A stretch of DNA of 32,785 bases from Clostridia bacterium. GTDB taxonomy: Bacteria; Bacillota; Clostridia; Christensenellales; UBA3700. The notes under the pieces are model-generated. The model saw only the letters and a program-made list of their open reading frames with translations, ran no database searches and was not told where the DNA came from. The stretch covers positions 1 through 32,785 of the forward strand of contig JAIDUV010000024.1 in assembly GCA_029060025.1 (NCBI GenBank), given 5' to 3'. Within the stretch, counting starts at the first letter, position 1. Every line of letters begins with the position of its first letter. Positions 24,275 to 32,136 of this stretch are shown here, piece by piece. Both the position numbers and the translations under genes were made by a program.

Positions 24275-27200
24275 TTATTTCTTGCTTCTCATAGCGCGTT
24301 GCTCTCTAAGCAAGTCAGCATACCGCTCTATTTGGTCTTCTCTAAGATCAATCATATTCTTTGCAACTTTGCAAGACTGCGCGTCACTTATTCTTACTTC
24401 TGTCTCTTTTACTTTGACTTTTGTTCCGTCACTTGTCGCGTCTCTTCTAATGTCTTTCATATACTCGTCTTCCATCTTAAAGAGCGCTACCGTTGTGCCT
24501 TTCTTTATTGTCAACTTGACTAGCGGATTTACGCTTGAGTGTCCAACGAGTATAAAGTAAGTCGACTTCTTCTCCTTGCACTTATCTTTTGAAAGAGCGT
24601 ATTCTCTCAATCCGTCAAAGTACTTTTGTTGCGTCTTAGTGAGTTTTGCGTATGCTTCGTCAAGCGTAAGTCTGGGCGCTTTTTCTACCTTTGGCTTTGC
24701 AGGAGCGGATACTTTGACTTTTACTTCTTTCTCCACAACCTTTTCTAAGGGCACTTCGACTCTTACTTCCTTTTCAACGATTTTTTCTACCTCTACAGGA
24801 ACTTCTTTCTCTACTATCTTCTCTACCTCTACGGGAACCTCGACGACTTTTTCCACGATTTGAGGTTGAGCGTTTTGGTTGGTTGACATCTCCAAAAGCT
24901 GTTGAATAATTGCTCTCTGTCCATCTATGAGGCACTTTAAAGTCTCGTCGTCAGCTTTGGTTGCCGCCGTTTCTTTCTCAGGTTGATCAGTAACCTTCTT
25001 GATAAGTTTTTGCATTGCCTCTTCATTCTTAGTCGTTTTCTCAAGGAGTTTTTGCACAAGCTCATCGTTACTTGACGCTTGTTGCGGCAAAAGCTGTTGC
25101 ATACCGGGCAACAATGCAGTCACGGTGTCGGAAATTATTCCTCTGATGTCCTCTGCGCCTATTCCCATTCCACCACTCATATATCCGCCTTGCGGCATTC
25201 CTTGAGTCATTCCACCGTTGTTGCCTATGCCCATAAACATCATTCGCAGATTTTCTTTTTCTTCCTGTCTCTTCTTTTCTTCATAATCTGCAAGGCAGTC
25301 CTCGTAATTCTCTTCCGCCTTATTGCATCTGCTCTTGGCTATCAGCATCATTACGAAGCTTATCACAGCCAAGCCTATGAGTACGCATGCTATCGCCGTC
25401 CATATCGACATTGCTATGCCCAAGTATGCACCTGCATACATTGAAGTATCCAACTTATCTGCTTTCTTATTGTACTTCTTTCTCTTGCTGTCGTAACTTG
25501 CCGTCTTGGACAAGAATACTATCGTGAGTATTATGGATATTACTCCCGCTATCATTTGCCACAACGGTATCTCTTTGAGCTTGGCTAGTATCTCGTCAAG
25601 CGTTCCGCTTCCTGCCAGATTACCGCTACCCGTTCCGTCTTGGTCTCCGCTACCCACTCCGCCTATGCCGTTACCGTCGCCGTTATTGCTATCCTTGACG
25701 GTAAACTCCTCTTTATCCGTGCTAGTGGGGTCTTCAAGCACCGTCTCTCCGTCTTGAGCTACGAACTCATAGTTCTTTCCATTGTCTCCCTTGAGTATTG
25801 CCTTGACGCTGTAAGTCTTGCCTACTTCGAGTTGAGCTCCGTCCTCAAGTTGGTTGCCGCCTGCATCGTAATAGATATATCCGATTATATCTTTGAGCGT
25901 ATCGTCTAAATTGGATAGTACAGGTATCTGTCCGCTAGTATCCCATACCGCCGTTATTTTGGCTTTGGCTATGCTGAATTCGATATGCGTTTTCGTCAAC
26001 GCATAGTCCACCTCGTCTTCTTCATTCAAACTCAATACTATTATATAATTTCCTGCGTCCGTCGGCACTCCCTCTAGTTTGTTATCCTCGCTTACGCTAC
26101 CCCTGTAATAGGTCTTGTTTATCCTCTCGAGTCTCATAGTGCCTTCAGTCACTCTCAACTCTTCGCCGTGCGCTTTGCCGTCGTACGTATACGACGAGCT
26201 CTCCAATTCCACCGTTATCTTTTCGCCGTCGCTTCCTACTCTAAACGAAGTCTTCTTAGTCGCTTCGCTTATCTCGTAATTGACCGACGCGTTGTCCGTC
26301 AAGAATGCCTCTATCCAATATCTCACTGCGCTTTCGCCCACAGTGATATCTCCTAGGCTTATCTCGTCTCCTACGCTTACTCCATTGGACTTGTAATATC
26401 TATACTTATTAGCGTCTATAAACTGCGCGTTCTCTCCCTTTACTCTCGGCAGTTTGAACGCATTGCCTGCGCCGTCTTGCGTATCTACGCTTTCCCACTC
26501 CAAATTGAGTGTGGCTTTGCCTATGCTCCAAGTCAAAGTCCAGGCAAAGTCTCCCTCGTAGGTATCTTGTCTGTCATACATAGGCGTAACGTAGTTGCTA
26601 TCGGTGTTATCAAAGCCAAGCACGCTTGCCACGTATCCCTCGCCTGCATTCTTCTGTCTGTTGCCCTCATATCCGTCTGCTATTACGCTGAGCGTACTAG
26701 GCAATCCCGTCAATAACACCGTCCGGTAATTCGTGTTGTATTTCAGATCCCCGTCGGTATAGTCCCACTTGACCTTGGACATATCGTACTTGCCTTGTCT
26801 TATCTCGTAACTCAACGTAAAACTTGCGCTATATGTATCGTAAGTATTGTCGTAATTGCACAGCCATACCGTCACTTTATACGACGATCCCACGACGGTG
26901 CGCTCTATGTCTCCTTCAAGTCCTCTCGCGCCTTTGCTAGTGTCTATCTTTACTCCCAACGCTCTAAGATTACTCTCATCAACTGAAAATCCAAATGCGC
27001 TGCCGTTGTACGTCAAAAGCAACTTGCCGTCGGTCAGCTCTCCTATATCCACGTTGTTGACTTTCCACTTGATATCATTTTCCGTTACCGTTATGCCGTT
27101 GCCAACCACCGTAAACGATCTCGTCTTACTGTCGCCGTCGATATAGTAATTGCCATTGTCCGAACTCGTTGAATTACTCCTCAACTCAACTACGAAAGTA

Positions 27201-29389
27201 TAGCTGCCTATACCCAAATCATTAGGCATCGTCACTATAACGCTGTCGCCTACTATCTCTTTAGTAGAGTCTATCTCGTCGTATTTATTACTCTCTCCCG
27301 ACTTGAGATAATAGACGTAATAATCTATGCTGTCTCCGCTTATTCTTTCGTCGGTAATAGTCATAGTAGGTTGCTCGCCTGCTTCCCAACTGAAGTCTGC
27401 GTCACTGCAAGTGATATCCGTACTCAACTTCTTTGGTGTGACTTTTATCTCTATAGTATACGATGCTATGTCGTCGCTCGTCGAGGTATTCCAACACGTA
27501 GATACTCCGTTGTCTGCCAAAGATATAGTCACGGTATACGTGCCTGCGTATTTTACAGTAATTACGCCGTCTTCATGTTGGGCAGGCTTTCCGTCGGGCT
27601 GAGTTATCCTTACAGTCACTTTGTCAGAGTATTGCGCCAGATTGAACGTGATATCATCTCCCGTATACGGTTTTTCTCTAGTGGCTATACTTGGCTTGTT
27701 TACCTTATCCTTGCCTTTGACGAAATCTATACTGTACGTTTTATCTAATTGATAATTACACTCGTTGAGTATCTTGACCGTCGCCCTATATGCTCCCACT
27801 GCCGTAGGCAATTCGTCCGAGTTATATCCATTGCCGTCCGTGCTTACGTAATGAAATCCAAAGTTAGGCGCCCGTCCGTTATCTTCCGTGTCGCCTGAGT
27901 ATATATCTCCTTGACTATTCAAGGACACCGTAGGCAACCCCGAAGTATCCAGAGTCAATTTGACGCCTATCTTCTTCTTGGTAATCGTGAAGTTAAATAC
28001 CCTCTCTTTGTTATCTGCGCTTTCGCCTTTGCTCGCATCGGGCTCGCCTATAAATACTTCATCTTCTGTCGTGATCTTGGCTTTCACTTGATAAGTATCT
28101 GCATCTTTCATTCCGCCTTGAGGATACTCCAACGTCATTATTGAACTGTCATACCAACTCGTCTTGCTCGTATCCGTTATATTAGCCAAAGTCTGCTCTT
28201 GTCCGTTATACTCACTTGTGACGTCTATAGGCTCTGCCAAAGGTAACGTTCCCGTACGCTCTGCCGCAAGTCTCAAATTGAGATGAAACGCCGGTCTGAC
28301 AGCATAATTATTTGTTACAAAAGTACTAGGAAAAGCTCCTACGTTAGTGGGATAAACGCAATTATAATACCATGGATTAGCCGAACGCGTCCACACACAA
28401 TTGGAATCACTAAAGCTGTTTGCGCGCTGATTATTTGACAAAACCCATATTCCTTCCACACCGTACATACCTGTTTCCGCTATGCTTGGAATCCACAGTT
28501 TATCATTTGCCCAATCAGTATAACCGTCCTTTCCCTCATATACGGTTGACTCGCCCACGCAATCACTACCTATTACGTTATCTAGCGCATCGTTGCTGTT
28601 ATTAAAGTTATATTCACCTAAGTATCCGCCATTGGTAATATTTCCCTTTGCACGTTGGTTATGTTGCCATTCCATATCGGTTGGGCTGGCAAGACAATCT
28701 TTTATACTGCCCTTTACGCCTTGCTCTTGCGTCATAGTATAAATCGCCCATTCGCTACCGGCTTCTTGATTTGCGCTTACCAATTCAGTTAAACTTACCG
28801 CATAATTGCCGCCGTTGTTAAGCGTTTTTGCGCGCATCTCGCTAGTACCGTACATACTTGCAGGGAAATCGCCATTTCCATCACTAGCAAATGCCGACCA
28901 TCTAGACGTCTTTATCGTACTGTCTTCGGTAGTAGCAAGCCACAACGTAAGTATCGGATCGCCGTTAGGTCTTTCGGGAGTAGCATTGCTTCGAGACAAA
29001 TACGTTGCAGTCCACTTCTTTCCTCCTATTTCCACCGTAATATCTTTGCCATCATTTATACTCAGATCTCTGAAATTTTGCGCCGTGCTTGCAGTTGCGC
29101 CCAAAGTGTCCAACGTGCTCATAGAAGGATTAGATATTCCGCTTATTTGAGTAATAAGTCGCCAAAATATATCTTTGTTGAATATCTTGCCTTCTCCGCT
29201 ATTTAAATATGTTTCCAATAGCATATCGTCCAAATTGTTTGCTTGAGACGATGGCACTTTGCCGTCTGACAAAATAAATGCGTAAACCGTATTAATTTGC
29301 ATAAATACTGCACCTAGGCAACTTAAAATCATTAAGAGCATCAATACGAATACTGTCAACGTGAATATTCTTCTATTTGATTTCAACAT
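24275..29389 (-). CDS. Giant surface protein with membrane segments and cytosolic-type tail
   Basis: 1704 residues. Signal peptide about 1-37. Residues about 295-373 resemble the DUF6273 type (GIWVLSNNQRANSFSDSN, VWTRSANP, YAVRPAFHLNL). From about 390 to 1240 come Ig/MBG-like beta repeats (SEYNGQEQTL, PYTGDDITFNL, YTYDGKAHGEEL...DAGNYIIVLSL). A Gly/Asp/Ser linker precedes membrane span 1274-1294, a Lys-rich loop, and a 34-residue hydrophobic stretch 1319-1352 (one long or two short spans). A Met/Gly/Gln-rich and coiled region follows, then a Val/Glu repeat stalk (EVPVEVEKIVEK repeated, about 1510-1556), and an uncharacterised domain (about 1573-1704, KYFDGLREYALS...LVKLTIKKGTTVALFKM) related to that of the 19897 protein. 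No LPXTG. ATG 29389 follows AAGGAAG. Likely a surface adhesin-like or sensory protein; function unknown. Confidence 0.85.
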   Translation of the reverse strand: MLKSNRRIFTLTVFVLMLLMILSCLGAVFMQINTVYAFILSDGKVPSSQANNLDDMLLETYLNSGEGKIFNKDIFWRLITQISGISNPSMSTLDTLGATASTAQNFRDLSINDGKDITVEIGGKKWTATYLSRSNATPERPNGDPILTLWLATTEDSTIKTSRWSAFASDGNGDFPASMYGTSEMRAKTLNNGGNYAVSLTELVSANQEAGSEWAIYTMTQEQGVKGSIKDCLASPTDMEWQHNQRAKGNITNGGYLGEYNFNNSNDALDNVIGSDCVGESTVYEGKDGYTDWANDKLWIPSIAETGMYGVEGIWVLSNNQRANSFSDSNCVWTRSANPWYYNCVYPTNVGAFPSTFVTNNYAVRPAFHLNLRLAAERTGTLPLAEPIDVTSEYNGQEQTLANITDTSKTSWYDSSIMTLEYPQGGMKDADTYQVKAKITTEDEVFIGEPDASKGESADNKERVFNFTITKKKIGVKLTLDTSGLPTVSLNSQGDIYSGDTEDNGRAPNFGFHYVSTDGNGYNSDELPTAVGAYRATVKILNECNYQLDKTYSIDFVKGKDKVNKPSIATREKPYTGDDITFNLAQYSDKVTVRITQPDGKPAQHEDGVITVKYAGTYTVTISLADNGVSTCWNTSTSDDIASYTIEIKVTPKKLSTDITCSDADFSWEAGEQPTMTITDERISGDSIDYYVYYLKSGESNKYDEIDSTKEIVGDSVIVTMPNDLGIGSYTFVVELRSNSTSSDNGNYYIDGDSKTRSFTVVGNGITVTENDIKWKVNNVDIGELTDGKLLLTYNGSAFGFSVDESNLRALGVKIDTSKGARGLEGDIERTVVGSSYKVTVWLCNYDNTYDTYSASFTLSYEIRQGKYDMSKVKWDYTDGDLKYNTNYRTVLLTGLPSTLSVIADGYEGNRQKNAGEGYVASVLGFDNTDSNYVTPMYDRQDTYEGDFAWTLTWSIGKATLNLEWESVDTQDGAGNAFKLPRVKGENAQFIDANKYRYYKSNGVSVGDEISLGDITVGESAVRYWIEAFLTDNASVNYEISEATKKTSFRVGSDGEKITVELESSSYTYDGKAHGEELRVTEGTMRLERINKTYYRGSVSEDNKLEGVPTDAGNYIIVLSLNEEDEVDYALTKTHIEFSIAKAKITAVWDTSGQIPVLSNLDDTLKDIIGYIYYDAGGNQLEDGAQLEVGKTYSVKAILKGDNGKNYEFVAQDGETVLEDPTSTDKEEFTVKDSNNGDGNGIGGVGSGDQDGTGSGNLAGSGTLDEILAKLKEIPLWQMIAGVISIILTIVFLSKTASYDSKRKKYNKKADKLDTSMYAGAYLGIAMSIWTAIACVLIGLAVISFVMMLIAKSRCNKAEENYEDCLADYEEKKRQEEKENLRMMFMGIGNNGGMTQGMPQGGYMSGGMGIGAEDIRGIISDTVTALLPGMQQLLPQQASSNDELVQKLLEKTTKNEEAMQKLIKKVTDQPEKETAATKADDETLKCLIDGQRAIIQQLLEMSTNQNAQPQIVEKVVEVPVEVEKIVEKEVPVEVEKIVEKEVRVEVPLEKVVEKEVKVKVSAPAKPKVEKAPRLTLDEAYAKLTKTQQKYFDGLREYALSKDKCKEKKSTYFILVGHSSVNPLVKLTIKKGTTVALFKMEDEYMKDIRRDATSDGTKVKVKETEVRISDAQSCKVAKNMIDLREDQIERYADLLREQRAMRSKK

Positions 29390-29404
29390 ATTTCTTCCTT
29401 TCGG

Positions 29405-29417
29405 AAAGTATACTTTT
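29405..29417. repeat. Third copy of the AAAGTATACTTT palindrome, upstream of the surface gene
   Basis: AAAGTATACTTTT lies 16 bases before the ATG, just upstream of the ribosome site. The same dyad forms the heart of both arms of the inverted repeat at 29511 and 29611. On the minus strand it contains a TATACT, but no proper -35 box is placed for it. Confidence 0.65.
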
Positions 29418-29439
29418 AATTGAGATTTCTCGCCTACGC

Positions 29440-29496
29440 TCGTAAGGAGCGAAGCGACGGCATAGCGAGCAAGCAGATGTGTCTCGTGCGAGCGTC
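29440..29496. repeat. Left arm of an outer 57-bp inverted repeat
   Basis: 57 bases that recur in opposite orientation at 29743-29799 with 55 identical positions. The arm includes GGAGCGAAGCGACGGCATAG and is rich in GCGA/CGCT strings. It would lie in the 5' leader of the surface gene. Confidence 0.9.
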
Positions 29497-29510
29497 AATG
29501 ACATTACACT

Positions 29511-29541
29511 CTCATTCCAAAAAAAGTATACTTTTACTGAC
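29511..29541. repeat. Left arm of the inner 31-bp inverted repeat
   Basis: 31 bases beginning CTCATTCC and ending CTGAC, with the AAAAGTATACTTTT dyad inside. Its reverse complement occurs at 29611-29641 with 30 of 31 positions identical (A versus C before CTGAC). Between the arms are 69 bp. Confidence 0.92.
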
Positions 29542-29550
29542 TCAAAGATG

Positions 29551-29579
29551 TTGCAAAATCTTAGTTCGCGAAGTATAAT
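29551..29579 (+). promoter_or_regulatory. Promoter inside the inverted repeat, pointing away from the surface gene
   Basis: TTGCAA (29551-29556), exactly 17 bp, then perfect TATAAT (29574-29579), on the plus strand. Its arrow points towards tsaD's 3' end, where no plus-strand gene exists. After inversion between the 31-bp arms the same promoter would read into the minus-strand surface gene, with a leader of about 175 bases. Confidence 0.7.
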
Positions 29580-29610
29580 GTAATCATAAAAATACGCCTT
29601 TTCATGGGCA

Positions 29611-29641
29611 GTCAGGAAAAGTATACTTTTTTTGGAATGAG
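29611..29641. repeat. Right arm of the inner 31-bp inverted repeat
   Basis: Inverted partner of 29511-29541 (30/31). It starts GTCAGGAAAAGTATAC and ends TTTGGAATGAG. Confidence 0.92.
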
Positions 29642-29679
29642 GTAAAATCAGCATTAAATTAGAATTTTATTTGAATAAA

Positions 29680-29712
29680 ACAAGCCAACCAAATTGTTTT
29701 TGATTGGCTTGT
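29680..29712 (-). terminator. Terminator of the secA-prfB-tsaD transcript
   Basis: ACAAGCCAA (29680-29688) and TTGGCTTGT (29704-29712) form a perfect 9-bp stem with a 15-base loop. On the minus strand it continues TTTTATTC. It lies about 125 bp downstream of the tsaD stop. A plus-strand transcript from the 29551 promoter would also end near here. Confidence 0.7.
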
Positions 29713-29742
29713 CAATTTGTTAATTTATTAGATTTAGACTCT

Positions 29743-29799
29743 GACGCCCGCACAAGACACATCTGCTTGCTCGCTATGCCGTCGCTTCGCTCCTTACGA
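29743..29799. repeat. Right arm of the outer 57-bp inverted repeat
   Basis: Inverted copy of 29440-29496 with two mismatches. It lies just downstream of the tsaD stop, outside the terminator. Confidence 0.9.
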
Positions 29800-29838
29800 C
29801 TCCACTAAGTTCCGCTCAAAGTGACACGTTGAATGCGC

Positions 29839-30918
29839 TTACTCCCAGACTTTAAGGCTCGCATTTGCGTCAATATCTATGTTGCTTGCCTTTGCGCCTG
29901 TCTTTATCATATTATACGCTTGGGAGGCTATCATTGCCCCATTGTCAGTGCAAAGCACTAAAGGAGGATAAAATACTTTGATATTATGCTCTTTAGCGCG
30001 CTGTTGCATTTTTGCTCTCAACACTGAGTTTGCGCCAACTCCTCCTGCTATCACGACGGTATTCACTCCCATATCTACAGCGCAACGAACGGTATTGCCC
30101 ACCATAATATCCGTGACTTTCTCTTGAAAAGAACACGCAAGGTCTGCCCTATTGAGTTGCTCGCCCCTTTGTTCGCACTTGTGAGCGTAGTTGATGACTG
30201 CCGTCTTGATACCGCTATACGAGAAATCGTAGGTATCTTTATCCTTGTACGGCGTAGGTAAATCTATTGTGGGCTTACCCTCTTTTGCAAGTTTTTCTAT
30301 CTGCGGACCGCCGGGATATGGCAAATTCAAAACTCTTGCGACTTTATCAAACGCCTCTCCGCACGCGTCGTCGTGAGTTGCGCCCTTAATTTCTATATCG
30401 GTGAGTGACTTGACGTAGGCAATCGTCGTATGCCCGCCGCTTGCAATCAAGCATAGATACGGCGGCTCAAGATCGGGCTTGGCAAGATAATTTGCGGCTA
30501 TATGTCCCTTGATATGATTTACGCCGATAAGCGGTTTTTCTGTCGCATAAGCCAGCGCCTTTGCATAAGATACGCCCACAATCAGCGCGCCCAAAAGTCC
30601 CGCTCCGTAAGTCACGGCAATGCAATCGACGTCGTCCAAAGTCATATCCGCTTTATTAAGCGCCTCTTTGACGGTGTTGCCGATTGCCAAGGTGTGGTTT
30701 CTAGACGCTATCTCAGGAACTACTCCACCATAACGCTTGTGTATATCTATCTGCGACGCAATGATATTGGACAACAACTGCCGTCCCTTTGTAATCGCGA
30801 CCGCAGTCTCGTCACAAGAACTTTCTATTGCCAAAATCACGATATCGTCACGATCTCGCATAGCGTCCAATTTTTGGTTTGCTATTTCTATATAACCCAT
30901 ATACTTTTCCGTCTGCAT
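29839..30918 (-). CDS. tsaD: tRNA N6-adenosine threonylcarbamoyltransferase
   Basis: 359 residues. It transfers the threonylcarbamoyl group to A37 of ANN-reading tRNAs (t6A), with TsaB and TsaE. The Kae1/ASKHA fold is clear: VILAIESSCDETAVAI at about 28, YGGVVPEIASRNH, the metal-binding HxxxH as NHIKGHIAANYL, the ASGGHT motif at about 159, HDDACGEAFDKVARVL, YPGGPQIEKLA, FSYSGIKTAV and VIAGGVGANSVLR. The core family start is near residue 26, so the first 20-25 residues are an extension or the true start is a later ATG (30900 or 30861). None of the three has a good ribosome site; I list the longest. It follows prfB by 117 bp carrying two repeat copies. Confidence 0.94.
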   Translation of the reverse strand: MQTEKYMGYIEIANQKLDAMRDRDDIVILAIESSCDETAVAITKGRQLLSNIIASQIDIHKRYGGVVPEIASRNHTLAIGNTVKEALNKADMTLDDVDCIAVTYGAGLLGALIVGVSYAKALAYATEKPLIGVNHIKGHIAANYLAKPDLEPPYLCLIASGGHTTIAYVKSLTDIEIKGATHDDACGEAFDKVARVLNLPYPGGPQIEKLAKEGKPTIDLPTPYKDKDTYDFSYSGIKTAVINYAHKCEQRGEQLNRADLACSFQEKVTDIMVGNTVRCAVDMGVNTVVIAGGVGANSVLRAKMQQRAKEHNIKVFYPPLVLCTDNGAMIASQAYNMIKTGAKASNIDIDANASLKVWE

Positions 30919-30929
30919 TTAAAGGATTT

Positions 30930-31003
30930 GATTTCTCCACTTCGGTCAAAATGACAAACATTTATGTCACCTTGAGCGAAACAAAGTGAAGTCGAAAGAT
31001 CTC
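30930..31003. repeat. Two inverted copies of the dispersed repeat between prfB and tsaD
   Basis: GATTTCTCCACTTCGGTC... (30930-30956) and TGTCACCTTGAGCGAAACAA... (30965-31003, ending GATCTC) are opposite-strand copies of the family. TGACA and TGTCA at their inner ends pair around an eight-base loop, so the mRNA can fold here. Confidence 0.7.
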
Positions 31004-31035
31004 TATCCGTATACAATCAAAATGCCGTTTGCCCT

Positions 31036-32136
31036 TTAGTTTGCCTTCTTGAGATAGTCAAAAATAAATTGCTCTATATCTCCGTCCATAACTGCCGATA
31101 TATTGCCGGTCTCGCAGCCTGTTCGATGGTCTTTTACCATTGTGTAAGGACAGAATACGTAACTGCGTATCTGACTGCCCCATTCGATTTTCTTTATCTC
31201 GCCCTTGAGTTCAAGTTCTTTTTCCTGCATTTCTCGCTCTTGTCTCTCGATAAGTTTTGAGATAAGCATACCCATAGCCTGTTCTCTATTTTGAATTTGG
31301 CTTCTCTCGTTTTGGCACTGCACGACGATACCCGTAGGCAAGTGCGTTATGCGTATTGCGCTCTCCGTCTTGTTGACGTGCTGTCCGCCGGCTCCGCCGC
31401 TTCGATATGTGTCTATCTTGAGATCTTCAGAATTGATTTTTATCTCGTCTTTATTCTCAATCTCGGGCATTACTTCAAGTGACGCAAACGACGTATGTCG
31501 TCTTGCATTGGAATCAAAAGGAGAAATACGCACAAGTCTATGCACGCCCTTTTCCGACTTGAGATAGCCGTAAGCATTTTCGCCGACTACTTTGAAGGTC
31601 ACGCTCTTTATGCCCGCTTCGTCTCCTGCAAGTTTGTCTACTTCCATTACCTTATAGCCCACTCTCTCTGCGTATCTCGTATACATTCTATACAGCATAC
31701 TTGCCCAGTCCTGCGCTTCGGTGCCGCCTGCGCCTGCGTGCAAAGTGAGTATTGCATTGTTGCCGTCATACTTACCCTTGAGAAGAGTCTCAAGTCTCAA
31801 TGCCTCAACGTTTTGCGAAAAACTGCCAAGTTCGTCGACGACTTCTTGCATTTCCTCTTCGCCAGCCACACCCTCTGTAAGTTCAATGAGCACCTGCAAA
31901 TCTTCGCCTTGAGCAAAAAGTCTGTCGTAATGCTTGAGTTTGCTCTCTATCTTTGACAATTCTCTGTTGACCTTTTGAGCATTGTCCATATCTTCCCAAA
32001 ATCCGTCTTTTGCCTGCTCGACTTTGAGTTGCTCTGCCTTTTGGACGAGAGCGTCATATCCCATAGCCTCTCGCACCTCTGCAAGCGACTTATTTATTTT
32101 GTCTAAATCCCATTTTGCCTGTTCGATTGTAATCAT
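31036..32136 (-). CDS. prfB: Peptide chain release factor 2
   Basis: 366 residues. It recognises UAA and UGA stop codons and triggers release. The RF2 codon-recognition tripeptide SPF is in RISPFDSNARRHTSF at about 205, and the catalytic GGQ is in YRSGGAGGQHVNKTESAIR at about 245. Helical N-terminal domain and C-terminal KDHRTGCETGN are standard. Unlike many prfB genes it is one uninterrupted frame: the region that usually holds the CUU-UGA frameshift (about residue 25, here EAMGYDALVQK) has no internal stop. ATG 32136 follows AGGA by a few bases. The secA-prfB order is a common Bacillota arrangement. Confidence 0.96.
   Translation of the reverse strand: MITIEQAKWDLDKINKSLAEVREAMGYDALVQKAEQLKVEQAKDGFWEDMDNAQKVNRELSKIESKLKHYDRLFAQGEDLQVLIELTEGVAGEEEMQEVVDELGSFSQNVEALRLETLLKGKYDGNNAILTLHAGAGGTEAQDWASMLYRMYTRYAERVGYKVMEVDKLAGDEAGIKSVTFKVVGENAYGYLKSEKGVHRLVRISPFDSNARRHTSFASLEVMPEIENKDEIKINSEDLKIDTYRSGGAGGQHVNKTESAIRITHLPTGIVVQCQNERSQIQNREQAMGMLISKLIERQEREMQEKELELKGEIKKIEWGSQIRSYVFCPYTMVKDHRTGCETGNISAVMDGDIEQFIFDYLKKAN

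Noticed and set aside
24722-24862. Possible CRISPR or tandem DNA repeat array
   Set aside because: The repetition is in frame and encodes the Val/Glu stalk of the surface protein; there are no unique spacers of constant length.
29511-29641. Treating the 131-bp unit as a proven insertion element (MITE)
   Set aside because: The terminal inverted repeats fit, but I see no target-site duplication at its ends and no second copy in the window. It stays the main alternative to the invertible promoter.
29373-29654. A 93-codon minus-strand open frame covering the inverted repeat upstream of the surface gene
   Set aside because: It consists of repeat-derived sequence (the dyad, the 57-bp arm), has no ribosome site, overlaps the start of the real gene and its translation has no protein-like pattern.
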